A stretch of DNA of 64,000 nt from Hyphomicrobium sp. 12-62-95 (GTDB lineage: Bacteria; Pseudomonadota; Alphaproteobacteria; Rhizobiales; Hyphomicrobiaceae): the NCBI GenBank assembly GCA_002279935.1, contig NCCZ01000012.1, positions 124,001 through 188,000 on the forward strand, read 5' to 3'. The position numbers and the translations under genes are program-made. Below the pieces are notes generated by a model. It was not told the origin of the DNA. It saw only the letters and a program-made list of their open reading frames with translations, and did not search any database. This document shows positions 44,418 to 52,754 of the stretch, in pieces (position 1 is the stretch's first letter; each line of letters opens with the position of its first letter).

Positions 44418-46391
44418 TCATCGCCGGTCCGGAGCCAGCGTTTCGGAACTCCAGCCTCCCGGATCGGCGCCAGACGCCTTCGGCTTCGCCTCCGCACCGC
44501 CCTGCGCCTTGCGCAATTCATCGGGAAAGAAGATAGCGCTCGGCCTGCCACCGGTCGAGCGTCCCTCGACTTCGCTCGACCAGCCGTCTTTCGGCTTGGC
44601 CAAAATTTTCGGCGTCGACGTGTCGATGGTGGCCTTTCCGGTCGCCATGTCGATGGCCAGCCGGTTCCCGCGCACCACGGTCCCAGCCTGCGAGAGTTCA
44701 ACGTCGCCCGATACCACCACGGTGTTACTCTTGACTTCGTACCGGGCCGTATTGCCGGTCACCTTGCGCCCGTCTCCGGTGCTAACGACCACAGCGCCCG
44801 TCGCATCAATCCGGCTGAGTTGGGTGCCGCCGCCAGCCCCTGCCTCGCCCGTCTCCGCCGCCGGATCGGCAAGCCGCGCCGATCCCGTATAGCTGGCGCG
44901 AATTTCCGACGAACGCATCGTCACCTCGCCTTGCTTGGTGACCACATCACCCCGGAAAATCGCAAGCCGTGCCGTGTCGTCGACATCGAGCGAGTCGGCT
45001 TCCACCTCCAGCGGCTCACCCGGCGACGTTTTGAATTGCGCTATGCTAGCTCCGCCATTCGCCGCCGGCTCGGGCTTCTTGGTGCCAGCATTTGTCTGCA
45101 CGAACCGCGCGCTGATCCGCCCCGGTCCGCTGCCGGCCATCGGCGGCGCGGTCAAGGAGGTGCGCCCGCCAGCGCGATCAATCGCCAGCCGCCGCCCGCG
45201 CAACACCGTCTCGCCGCTCACGAGCACCACTTGCCCCGTCAAAACCGCGCTATCGCGGCCCTGGTCCAACTCGACACGATCCGCCGTTACGCGCCGGTCC
45301 GGCATGGACGTCATCACGATATTGCCTTCGAGCACGCCAGTCTCCGCCACCGCATCGAACGACGCGCCATCCCCCGTCACGCGATCGCCCGTCGGACGCG
45401 TCATCACGAAGGGTCCTTTCGCAACAATCCGCGTCAGCTTTCCACCAGCCGCGCCCTCAACTGCCGCCGTGCCAGGCAAGGCCGAGCCGCCGTCGTAAAA
45501 TACCGTCATTTCGGGCGTTTCCATCACCGCGCCCGCCTGCGCCGCACGCACGTTGCCGGTAAAGATCGCCCGCTTGTCGAGATCTTGAATATCGAGCCGC
45601 GCCGCCGTGATGTCGACGGGCCCCTCCGCGCTGCCGAGCAGCGCTTGCGCCGGTGCCGCCGGACTGGGCGTTGCGGCCGCTGCTGCATTCGCAGGCTTGG
45701 CCGGCGGCACGAGCCGCGCCACGACCTCGTCCACGAACGTCACTTCCCGCTCTTTCTGCCGGATCTCGAGCCGCTTGGCCGTGACCCCGCCAGCCGGGAA
45801 TCCGACGCGCACCGGCTCATCGCTGTTGATGCGGCCTTCTTTGGCGCGCACGACCGCGCTCGTCAGATCGACGGAAAAGCCATTGTCAGACCGAATCTCG
45901 ATCTTCTCTTTCAGTTCGAGCACGTTCTCCTTGTGATTGAACACGCCGCTCACCGCCGTCAGCTTCGTCGCCGTCTTGTCCTTGGCCACCAGATCGCCGG
46001 TGATGGTCTCCAACTCGATGAAATCCGTGCGATCGAAATTCTGCCGCGCCCGCGCCGCCGCCACGCGATAAGTGCCGCCATCGTCCATGACGCCATCGTA
46101 GTTCGGATTTTGCATGGCGAGATCCTGCGGCGTGATCCGCGGGATCGCCACATCGGGCATCGCGCTCGTCAGCCCGTCCGAGCCCATGAGCGCGCCGACA
46201 TAGATAAGACACATCACGGCGCCCGATGCCGGCAAAGCCAACCGCAAGAATTTGACGACCTGCGTATGCCGCCGTGCTTGGCGAAAACTATCGCTCCGGT
46301 CGGCCGCCAGAACGATCCCCGATCCAGTCGCACGCCCACCGTCCCCCGTTCGGGGCCCCTGGCTGCTATCGGCATCGAAGGTCATCGCCAT
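44418..46391 (-). CDS. lptC: LptC-LptA-LptA fusion for LPS transport
   Basis: A single 657-aa protein. After a polar N-terminus there is one membrane helix (about residues 45-66, FLRLALPASGAVMCLIYVG). An LptC-like periplasmic domain follows (about 75-215). Two LptA/OstA-type repeat regions come next, each with the alternating bind-and-unbind beta-jellyroll signature: about 245-400 (RAIFTGNVRAAQAGAVMETP, GVLEGNIVMTS) and about 440-590 (LAIFRGDVVTKQGEVTMRSS, TVVVSGDVELSQAGTVVRG). No separate lptA lies before lptB. The fusion could form a built-in piece of the periplasmic LPS bridge. The start at ATG 46391 is favoured; its SD is weak. Confidence 0.85.
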   Translation of the reverse strand: MAMTFDADSSQGPRTGDGGRATGSGIVLAADRSDSFRQARRHTQVVKFLRLALPASGAVMCLIYVGALMGSDGLTSAMPDVAIPRITPQDLAMQNPNYDGVMDDGGTYRVAAARARQNFDRTDFIELETITGDLVAKDKTATKLTAVSGVFNHKENVLELKEKIEIRSDNGFSVDLTSAVVRAKEGRINSDEPVRVGFPAGGVTAKRLEIRQKEREVTFVDEVVARLVPPAKPANAAAAATPSPAAPAQALLGSAEGPVDITAARLDIQDLDKRAIFTGNVRAAQAGAVMETPEMTVFYDGGSALPGTAAVEGAAGGKLTRIVAKGPFVMTRPTGDRVTGDGASFDAVAETGVLEGNIVMTSMPDRRVTADRVELDQGRDSAVLTGQVVLVSGETVLRGRRLAIDRAGGRTSLTAPPMAGSGPGRISARFVQTNAGTKKPEPAANGGASIAQFKTSPGEPLEVEADSLDVDDTARLAIFRGDVVTKQGEVTMRSSEIRASYTGSARLADPAAETGEAGAGGGTQLSRIDATGAVVVSTGDGRKVTGNTARYEVKSNTVVVSGDVELSQAGTVVRGNRLAIDMATGKATIDTSTPKILAKPKDGWSSEVEGRSTGGRPSAIFFPDELRKAQGGAEAKPKASGADPGGWSSETLAPDRR

Positions 46392-46569
46392 GGAGAACGG
46401 GTGATCCGCGTGAGGAAGATGGAGATCGGCTTGCAACACACTCGTTGCCAATTTGGGTGAGAATGGGACTGCGCTCAAGGTTGCCCGGCGCGGCATACCG
46501 CCCTGAGACCAGAAAAATCCCAAGTAAGAACAGGTGCTTCAGCGCCAAATACTCGTCGGCATCCCATTA

Positions 46570-47190
46570 TTAGTGAGCGAAGAGATCGTCCTCGGCGAAC
46601 CCCGTCAAGTCGAGCCGCGCCCGCACCGGGAGGAACCGGAACGCAGCCGCCGCGTAGTCCGTCCGCCCCTCACGGGCGAGCATGGCGTCCAGCTTGTCCT
46701 TGATCGCATGTAGATGCAGCACATCGTGGGCCGCATAAGCTAGCTGCTGCTGCGTCAGCTCTGCAGCCCCCCAGTCCGAGCTTTGCTGCTGCTTGGACAG
46801 TTCGACCCCCAAAACTTCATGCGCGAGATCCTTGAGCCCATGCCGGTCGGTATAGGTGCGCGCCAGCTTGGACGCGATCTTGGTGCAGTAAACCGGGGCG
46901 GTCATGACGCCGAGGTGCTGATAGAGAGCGGCCAGGTCAAACCGCGCGAAATGAAAGATCTTCAGAACTTTATCATCCGCCAGAAGGGCTTTCAGGCGCA
47001 CCGGCTCCGGACCGTCCTTCAAGATTTGCACGATATGCGCTGTCCCGTCTCCGGCCGAGAGCTGCACCACGCACAGCCGGTCCCGGTGAGGATTGAGCCC
47101 CATCGTCTCCGTGTCGATGGCAACCGCCGCCCCGAACCCGATGTTCGCAGCCAGATCGCCTTTGTGCAGCTTGATGACAGGAGCGCTCAT
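46570..47190 (-). CDS. RNase D-like 3'-5' exonuclease
   Basis: A 206-aa DEDD-family exonuclease consisting of the catalytic domain alone, without HRDC domains. The acidic residues appear in AIDTETMGL (Asp26, Glu28), FHFARFDLAALY and YAAHDVLHLHAI. It is likely to process or degrade structured RNA. I start at the ATG at 47190 with GAGG upstream. It is the upstream neighbour of lptC in many Hyphomicrobiales, as here (178 bp apart). Confidence 0.92.
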   Translation of the reverse strand: MSAPVIKLHKGDLAANIGFGAAVAIDTETMGLNPHRDRLCVVQLSAGDGTAHIVQILKDGPEPVRLKALLADDKVLKIFHFARFDLAALYQHLGVMTAPVYCTKIASKLARTYTDRHGLKDLAHEVLGVELSKQQQSSDWGAAELTQQQLAYAAHDVLHLHAIKDKLDAMLAREGRTDYAAAAFRFLPVRARLDLTGFAEDDLFAH

Positions 47191-47302
47191 CGGGGCCTCA
47201 TTCTCCGGGCGGAGGTCCCCGCCGAAAACGGCCGGCGACCGATCCGATGACAAAACGCGCCGTACCCCTAAAGGACGGCGCGATAAAGATACAAAACCAA
47301 AG

Positions 47303-47387
<85 letters not shown>

Positions 47388-47518
47388 AACATCCGGCAAG
47401 AGACCGGGGTTTAGTGGCAGCCGGTCACGTTGTCAATTGCGCCCACGGCGACTACACAGCGACCCAAACGCCCGCCATCCTCGACTCCATGGCGTCGGCA
47501 AAACAGGCAGGAAACGCA

Positions 47519-48502
47519 ATGGCTCAGGTTCCGGGCACGTCTGGTCTGGTCACGATTTTCGGCGGCTCGGGTTTCGTCGGCCGCCACATTGTCCGCGCAC
47601 TCGCTCGTGACGGCTGGCGGATCCGCTCTGCAACGCGCCGTCCCGACCTCGCCGGCTACCTCCAGCCCATGGGCGCCGTCGGCCAGATCCACGCCGTACA
47701 GGCCAACCTCCGCTATCCTGCGTCCGTGGCCGAAGCGGTCAAAGGCGCCAGCGTCGTCATCAATTCGGTCGGCGTTTTGGCCTCCACCGGCAAGCAGACC
47801 TTCGACAAGATCCACGACGAGGGCGCCCGCGCGGTCGCCAAGGCGGCCAAAGCCGCAGGCGCCACAACGTTTATCCATATCTCGGCCATCGGCGCCGATG
47901 CCCAGTCCAACGCCAAATACGCGCGCACCAAAGCCGAAGGTGAGCGCGCGGTGCTCGAGGAATTTCCCGAAGCGATCATCCTGCGCCCCTCCATCGTCTT
48001 TGGACCGGAAGACGAGTTCTTCAACCGCTTCGCCGCGATGGCGCAGATGTCGCCATTCCTCCCCCTCATCGGCGGAGGCGAGACGAAGTTTCAGCCCGTT
48101 TATGTGGGCGACGTCGCCGCCGCGGTGAAAGCCGCCATCGATGGCAAAGCCAAACCCGGCACCATCTACGAACTCGGCGGACCGGAAGTTCTGTCATTCC
48201 GCGAGTTGCTCGACCGCACGCTGAGCTACGCCGGCCGCAAGCGCTTCTATCTCCCGCTTCCCTTCTGGGCCGCCAAACTACAAGCCATCGCGACCTCGCC
48301 ATTGCCCAACGCGCTGCGTCCCGTAACGCTCGACCAGATCCGCCTTCTCCAGCGCGACAACGTCGTCAGCCAAAAGGCTTCCAGCGACACTCGTACGCTC
48401 GCCGGTCTTGGCATCACCAATCCACACTCGGTGGCCTCAATCGTCCCGGCCTATCTCGAACGCTTCAAGGCTAAGGGGCAATACGCATCCTATCGCGGCT
48501 GA
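47519..48502 (+). CDS. NDUFA9-like NAD(P)-binding protein
   Basis: A 327-aa atypical SDR of the complex-I NDUFA9 subunit family. The nucleotide motif GGSGFVG is at residues 15-21, followed by FIHISAIGAD, YARTKAEGERAVLEEF (YxxxK) and ILRPSIVFGPEDEFFNRFA. Alphaproteobacterial homologues are the relatives of the mitochondrial complex I accessory subunit. I start at the ATG at 47519, which has AGGA six bases upstream; the ATG at 47489 lacks an SD, and earlier in-frame sequence runs into the tRNA. Confidence 0.9.
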   Translation: MAQVPGTSGLVTIFGGSGFVGRHIVRALARDGWRIRSATRRPDLAGYLQPMGAVGQIHAVQANLRYPASVAEAVKGASVVINSVGVLASTGKQTFDKIHDEGARAVAKAAKAAGATTFIHISAIGADAQSNAKYARTKAEGERAVLEEFPEAIILRPSIVFGPEDEFFNRFAAMAQMSPFLPLIGGGETKFQPVYVGDVAAAVKAAIDGKAKPGTIYELGGPEVLSFRELLDRTLSYAGRKRFYLPLPFWAAKLQAIATSPLPNALRPVTLDQIRLLQRDNVVSQKASSDTRTLAGLGITNPHSVASIVPAYLERFKAKGQYASYRG

Positions 48503-48522
48503 CATTTGCGCAAACCCATACG

Positions 48523-48554
48523 AAAAGGCCCCGGTCATCGCCGGGGCCTTTTTT
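48523..48554. terminator. Bidirectional terminator
   Basis: A 12-bp stem, AAAAGGCCCCGG/CCGGGGCCTTTT, with loop TCATCG, then further T residues. It sits between the convergent NDUFA9-like gene and the DUF1150 gene, and the A-run gives a T tract on the minus strand too. Confidence 0.92.
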
Positions 48555-48576
48555 ATGTCATTTGATCAGGTCGCGA

Positions 48577-48882
48577 TCAGTGCACGCTGGCAATCACCAA
48601 TTCGCCGTCCATCGCGTGGCTGAGTGCAGCCTGCCGTGAGTCCGTCAGCGCAATCGGCGTACCGTCCGCACCATGCAGCGCGAACAGTCTCACACCGGCC
48701 GGCAGTCCCTCAATCGCGGGAAACATCTGCCGCGCTTCCTCGACGCTCAAAACCTTGATGTAGGCGACTTCGCCACCTCCGAGCCGCGCGAGTTCGATTT
48801 CGCTCATCACGGGCGGTGCAGCGGTCGCGGATGGCCGCGAGGAGCGGGACTTGGTTTTCTTTTCCGGGGTCGTGTTATTCAT
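48577..48882 (-). CDS. DUF1150 family protein
   Basis: A 101-aa cytosolic protein. A polar N-terminus of about 28 residues precedes the DUF1150 core (LGGGEVAYIKVLSVEEARQM, LFALHGADGTPIALTDSRQA). Function unknown. In Hyphomicrobiales this gene is regularly the partner of a small heat-shock protein gene, as here. AAGGAGG lies ten bases before the ATG at 48882, a strong SD. A heat-shock or proteostasis link is inferred from context only. Confidence 0.9.
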   Translation of the reverse strand: MNNTTPEKKTKSRSSRPSATAAPPVMSEIELARLGGGEVAYIKVLSVEEARQMFPAIEGLPAGVRLFALHGADGTPIALTDSRQAALSHAMDGELVIASVH

Positions 48883-49039
48883 GACGCACAATCCTCCTTG
48901 AGGAGAGCTGGTGGGCCGTCACGTGCTGGTGGGTGGCCTAAGCTTAGGCGGGAATAGCCCGCGTGGCGTCTTGGCAGTTTCACCCGAACAGCAGTGATCG
49001 TCCTACGATTCAAACGGCTTGGCTGTAGCGGCGCGGCAC

Positions 49040-49477
49040 CTACCGCCCCTTTTTCTCCAATCCGATCTCAATCTTCCGCACAAACCGCTCCGGTTCGTGC
49101 CGCACGAGATCGATGGACAGCAGGCCGTTCTGCAAATCGGCCGCCTGAACTTCAATTCCGTCCGCCAGCAGGAAAGTCTTGCTGAACTGACGGGCTGCGA
49201 TGCCGCGATAGAGATAATCGCGTTCCTTATCGTCCTGCGCCTTACCGCGAACGATGAGTTGTTTGTCTTCCAAGGTCACGTCGAGGTCATCGCGCGTGAA
49301 GCCGGCAACGGCAAGCGTGATGCGCAACACCTCCGGGCGCGATCCATCTCCGGCGATGCGTTCTATGTTGTAGGGCGGATATCCGCCACCGGCGCTTTTG
49401 CCGGCCCGCTCGATCATCCGCTCGATTTCTTCAAACCCAAGCAGCAGCGGGTTAGAGAGCATGGTCATTCTGGTCAT
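49040..49477 (-). CDS. Small heat-shock protein (Hsp20/IbpA family)
   Basis: A 145-aa alpha-crystallin-type chaperone that holds unfolding proteins for refolding by DnaK/ClpB. The N-terminus (LSNPLLLGFEEIERMIER) is typical of IbpA-like proteins. The crystallin domain spans about residues 35-125 (PPYNIERI, LRITLAVAGF, FLLADGIEVQAADLQNGLL). The start at ATG 49477 follows AAGGA. A sigma-32-type promoter lies about 85 bp upstream. The leader can pair GGTC with GACC over part of the SD, which might make it temperature-sensitive; this last point is weak. Confidence 0.93.
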   Translation of the reverse strand: MTRMTMLSNPLLLGFEEIERMIERAGKSAGGGYPPYNIERIAGDGSRPEVLRITLAVAGFTRDDLDVTLEDKQLIVRGKAQDDKERDYLYRGIAARQFSKTFLLADGIEVQAADLQNGLLSIDLVRHEPERFVRKIEIGLEKKGR

Positions 49478-49559
49478 TCGCCTGCGGTCCTTGTGAAAAA
49501 GCGACCCGTCGATCAAACGGCCCGAACAATTCGGCACCGCCTTTCGATCTCTTGAGCCA

Positions 49560-49588
49560 GATATGGGGGCAGATTGGGGTGGTTCAAG
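49560..49588 (-). promoter_or_regulatory. RpoH (sigma-32)-type promoter of hsp20
   Basis: On the minus strand CTTGAAC (complement of 49582-49588) is followed after 13 bp by CCCCATATC (complement of 49560-49568). This matches the sigma-32 consensus CTTGAAA-N11-16-CCCCATNTA at nearly every position. The predicted transcript start is near 49552, giving a leader of about 75 nt before the hsp20 ATG. Confidence 0.8.
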
Positions 49589-49678
49589 CCACGTTGCCAA
49601 GCGTTAACGTCACCCGCCTCAGTTCAGCGCCAGTTGCCCGCTATGCAACGTCGCTTCGCACCACAGGAAACATATAAC

Positions 49679-50329
49679 ATGTTGAATAAACTGGCACTTA
49701 TCCTGGCAGCCACACTCGCGGCGGCGCTCCCGGCCGTTGCCGCCGACGCGCCCGCTACCGACACAGCCACGTTGTCGTCCGCGAAAATCGACTTAACGCC
49801 GGAAGAGGCTGCCGAGCGCGAAGGCCGCCGCGCCTGCAAGGCCGCCCTGTGCGCCGCCTTCCGCAACCCGGCCAACGGACAGAATGTGGCCTGCACGGTC
49901 AAAAAAAGCCTCCGCAAGGAGCAGCTGGAAAAGATCGTCTCCAAGGCAAAAGTCTCCTGGCCCTGGGGCCGCGTCGTCTGCACCGCCGACTTGAAGGCCG
50001 ACCGGGCCGCACTGTCCTCGGCGCTGGCCGCCGACAAGCAGGCCGTCAAATTCGCTCCCCACACCGTCTCTTGCGATATCGAACACGACGGCGAGGCCCC
50101 CTCAAAAATCACCGCTGAAATGACCCCCGAAGTCACCTTCGAAAAAGGCAAAGCCACCAAGGCCGTCATGAACTGGGGCAAGGTCGACGGTCCCACCCTC
50201 GTCAAAGGCCTCATGTGGACCGCCACCGACAATACCGTCAACGTCCTCGGCTCCATGATCGCCGCCGACGTCAACGACTTCGTCACCGCCAAGTGCGACG
50301 AAGTCAGAACCGACTGGCAAGGCAAGTAA
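49679..50329 (+). CDS. Secreted cysteine-containing hypothetical protein
   Basis: A 216-aa protein. I take the ATG at 49679, where a clear signal peptide begins (LALILAATLAAALPAVAADAP). The mature region has a polar helix, then a domain with spaced Cys (ACKAALC, VACTVKK, VVCTADL, VSCDIEH, AKCDEV), which suggests a disulfide-bonded periplasmic fold. Lys/Ala content is high. It is divergent from hsp20. The family is not recognised; it has the look of the small exported proteins frequent in Hyphomicrobiales. Confidence 0.7.
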   Translation: MLNKLALILAATLAAALPAVAADAPATDTATLSSAKIDLTPEEAAEREGRRACKAALCAAFRNPANGQNVACTVKKSLRKEQLEKIVSKAKVSWPWGRVVCTADLKADRAALSSALAADKQAVKFAPHTVSCDIEHDGEAPSKITAEMTPEVTFEKGKATKAVMNWGKVDGPTLVKGLMWTATDNTVNVLGSMIAADVNDFVTAKCDEVRTDWQGK

Positions 50330-50339
50330 CAAACAGCAG

Positions 50340-50369
50340 CCGCGCGAACGCGGACTAAAGTTCGCGCGG
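50340..50369. terminator. Hairpin between convergent genes
   Basis: A perfect 10-bp stem, CCGCGCGAAC/GTTCGCGCGG, with a 10-nt loop. It lies 11 bp after the plus-strand stop and overlaps the last codons of the minus-strand gene. No T tract is evident, so the terminator assignment is tentative. Confidence 0.5.
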
Positions 50370-50837
50370 CGCGTTCGGATCGACGGGCGAGTCCACAGGC
50401 GGCGGTGACGGCTTAGCCGCATCAGGAGCGGGCGCGCCGGTCTTGCCCTCGCCGCCAGCTGAGTCGAGCGCTTCTTCCGTCGCCTGCTTGGCCTTATCGA
50501 GCACCTCAGCTGTCGCCTTCTTCGCTTTCTCCAGCGCGTCGATGGTCGCCTCCTTGGCCTTGTCGATGGCCGGCCCAGCATTCTCCTTCGCCGCACTCAA
50601 CGCCTTCTTGAAGGCCTCGCGCGCCTTCTCAATCGCCTCGATCGCAGCCTTCTTGGCCTCATCAATCGCTGCATTCGTCTCATCCACGGTCTTGTCGACC
50701 GGATCAGCCGGTGCCGCAGGAGGAGCCTGCCCCTCGACGGCCGGCGGCGAAACAGGCGGCGGCGGTGTCTCCTGCGCGGCCAGCGGCGACACGAAGAACG
50801 CAGCGGCAGCAATAACCAGAAGGGGTCGCAGCATCAT
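50355..50837 (-). CDS. Secreted protein with six 11-residue amphipathic repeats
   Basis: A 160-aa protein with a signal peptide (LVIAAAAFFVSPLAAQ), a Pro/Ala-rich linker and a central helical block of six consecutive 11-residue units: DEAKKAAIEAI, EKAREAFKKAL, SAAKENAGPAI, DKAKEATIDAL, EKAKKATAEVL and DKAKQATEEAL. A Pro/Ala/Asp tail follows. Eleven-residue periodicity is typical of apolipoprotein-, LEA- and synuclein-like amphipathic helices. A periplasmic membrane- or desiccation-protective role is possible but not shown. GGAGA lies eight bases before the ATG. Family not recognised. Confidence 0.65.
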   Translation of the reverse strand: MMLRPLLVIAAAAFFVSPLAAQETPPPPVSPPAVEGQAPPAAPADPVDKTVDETNAAIDEAKKAAIEAIEKAREAFKKALSAAKENAGPAIDKAKEATIDALEKAKKATAEVLDKAKQATEEALDSAGGEGKTGAPAPDAAKPSPPPVDSPVDPNAPREL

Positions 50838-50987
50838 AGGGCACGTCTCCACATTGCGGCGCCAGCAGGCGCCTTTGCTCGTCAATATAGGACGCGAACG
50901 CGAAGGAACAAAGGCGGACGGCACAATTGCAGCTCCGCGAGTTCGAACCCATATCAACTGGGCCATTGAGCTCAGAGGACACCGTCC

Positions 50988-51449
50988 ATGACGCACACAG
51001 ACCAAAACACCTGCCGCGTTGTTCGCGCCGAAGGCACCTACGACGGAAAGCAGGGACTGACCTACTTCTGCGGCATCGCCGCCGAAACCGTCGGCTCCCA
51101 AGCCATCTGCATGCACCTGTTGACCGTGCCGCCTGGTGGCCGCGCCAAGGCGCATCTGCACGAAAACCACGAGACCGCCATCTACGTCCTCGACGGCGAA
51201 GCGGTTACCCTTTTCGGCGACCGCCTCGAACATCACATCCACACCCGCAAGGGTGACCTCGTCTATATCCCTGCCGGTGTCCCCCATCTGCCCGTCAATA
51301 TGAGCAACGCGCCCACATCGGCCGTCATTGCACGCACCGATCCCAACGAGCAGGAAAGCGTCGTCCTGCGCCCCGATTTAGAAGCGATGGCCGAGGCGCG
51401 CATCGCTGAATTGCTCCGCCAGCGGTCTCAATCGCACGCATCGCCCTAA
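50988..51449 (+). CDS. Cupin-domain protein
   Basis: A 153-aa single-cupin protein. The metal-binding motif 1 is HLHENHETAIYVLDGE, and motif 2 is GDLVYIPAGVPHLPVN, with His and Glu residues in the right places. Such proteins are isomerases, dioxygenases or sugar/polyketide binders; the substrate cannot be deduced. AGAGGA precedes the ATG by eight bases. It stands alone, divergent from the repeat-helix secreted protein. Confidence 0.88.
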   Translation: MTHTDQNTCRVVRAEGTYDGKQGLTYFCGIAAETVGSQAICMHLLTVPPGGRAKAHLHENHETAIYVLDGEAVTLFGDRLEHHIHTRKGDLVYIPAGVPHLPVNMSNAPTSAVIARTDPNEQESVVLRPDLEAMAEARIAELLRQRSQSHASP

Positions 51450-51525
51450 GGCAGTTTGCGGGTCGTCGCAGCGCCCGCGAAATGCTAGACTGTAAGCAGG
51501 CTCTTCATGAAAGCCGGAGGACACC

Positions 51526-51717
51526 ATGCAATTCACGGTCGGCCTCAATCTCGACGGACGCGCCCGCCACGTCACCACTGACGGTGACGATGCCCTAGCC
51601 GCAGCGCTGCGCGTCAAGTCTCAACACCCCGAAGCGCGCATCACGTATGTCCGGCCGATGAATCGGCGCGGCGACGCCCGCCACCCGACGCTGCCGCTCC
51701 AAGGCACAGCGAACTGA
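51526..51717 (+). CDS. Small hypothetical protein (63 aa)
   Basis: A short frame preceded by an excellent SD (CCGGAGGACACC-ATG), which supports translation. The sequence has a beta-alpha-beta look (FTVGLNLDGRARHVTTDGDD, then an Ala-rich helix and ARITYVRPMNRRG), cytosolic and basic at the C-terminus. Not recognised. It lies between the cupin gene and the lipid-remodelling operon. Confidence 0.55.
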   Translation: MQFTVGLNLDGRARHVTTDGDDALAAALRVKSQHPEARITYVRPMNRRGDARHPTLPLQGTAN

Positions 51718-51833
51718 ACCACGCACCGCCGCAGACTGACTGCGGACGGTTAACGCTGCCCTGCGCGCGGGCAGACAGGGGCGAGCGGCTTTCTACACTG
51801 GCCACACGATCCCAAAACGCCGCAGATCTTCGT

Positions 51834-51851
51834 CTGTCACACGCCTGAAAC
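51834..51851 (+). promoter_or_regulatory. Candidate Pho box
   Basis: CTGTCAC-ACGC-CTGAAAC matches the PhoB double-repeat consensus (CTGTCAT-N4-CTGTCAT) at 10 of 14 repeat positions with exact spacing. It lies 55 bp before the first gene of the lipid-remodelling operon, where phosphate control is expected. A clear -10 at the canonical distance is not seen. Confidence 0.45.
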
Positions 51852-51905
51852 ACAAATTCGTCTTTCTCCCTCGCGTATGAGAGAAACAGCGAATCGAGGC
51901 GCCCT

Positions 51906-52727
51906 GTGACAGACGCCTGCGCCGAAATGAATTACCGCACGGTTTTCATTTCAGATGTCCACCTCGGCACCCGCGCCGCCCAGGCTCCGGCCCTGTTGGA
52001 TTTCCTCAAGCGCGTCGACGCCGACACCTACTACCTCGTCGGCGACATCGTCGACTTCTGGAAAGTCCGCCGCGGCCCCGTGTGGGCACAGTCTCACAAC
52101 GACGTCATTCAAAAACTTCTGCGCAAAGCCCGCAAGGGATCACGCGTAATCTATATCCCAGGCAATCACGACGAAGGCCTGCGCGACTATTGCGGCCTGA
52201 ACTTCGGCAGTATTGAAATCCGCCGTGATGCAATTTTCGAATCCGCCGCCGGTAAAAAATACGTCGTTCTCCACGGCGACGAGTTCGATATCGTCGTGCG
52301 CTACGCCAAATGGCTCGCCTTCCTCGGCGACCGTGGCTACGAACTAGCTTTGTGGACCAACGCGCCCCTGAATTGGCTGCGCAACAAATTTGGCCTCGGC
52401 TACTGGTCTCTCTCGAGCTACCTCAAGAGCCGTGTGAAATCGGCCGTCAACTTCATCGGCGAATTCGAAACGGCTCTCTCGGGTGTTGCCCGGCGCTACG
52501 ACGTCGATGGCGTCATCTGCGGCCACATCCATCACGCGGCCGATCGCATGATCGACGGCGTCCACTATCTCAATTGCGGCGATTGGGTCGAAAGCGCCAC
52601 CGCGCTCGTCGAAACCCACTCGGGTGAGATCAAGGTGATCCACTGGCAAATCCCCGCGCGCAACACCGGCCTAATTTCCAAACGCGACAGCGCCCCGTCA
52701 GACGGCTCATTGTCCGAAGCGGCCTGA
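51906..52727 (+). CDS. Metallophosphoesterase, PlcP/LpxH-like
   Basis: A 273-aa calcineurin-like phosphoesterase with all metal motifs: DVHLG (Asp17, His19), GDIVDFW, GNHDE, LHGDEFD and GHIHH. The family includes LpxH and the alphaproteobacterial PlcP, which cleaves phospholipid headgroups to diacylglycerol under phosphate limitation. It sits directly upstream of btaA and btaB, which consume diacylglycerol, so PlcP activity is the better prediction. Many alphaproteobacteria use LpxI instead of LpxH, which agrees with this. Sequence alone cannot separate the two. The start is GTG 51906; ATG 51927 is possible. Confidence 0.85.
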   Translation: MTDACAEMNYRTVFISDVHLGTRAAQAPALLDFLKRVDADTYYLVGDIVDFWKVRRGPVWAQSHNDVIQKLLRKARKGSRVIYIPGNHDEGLRDYCGLNFGSIEIRRDAIFESAAGKKYVVLHGDEFDIVVRYAKWLAFLGDRGYELALWTNAPLNWLRNKFGLGYWSLSSYLKSRVKSAVNFIGEFETALSGVARRYDVDGVICGHIHHAADRMIDGVHYLNCGDWVESATALVETHSGEIKVIHWQIPARNTGLISKRDSAPSDGSLSEAA

Positions 52728-52754
52728 GCCCGAAAAGACCTGAGAAAGCTCCTC

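Noticed and set aside
44220..46460. 746-codon plus-strand frame over the Lpt genes
   Set aside because: Same shadow effect; the LptB and LptC-LptA motifs are on the minus strand.
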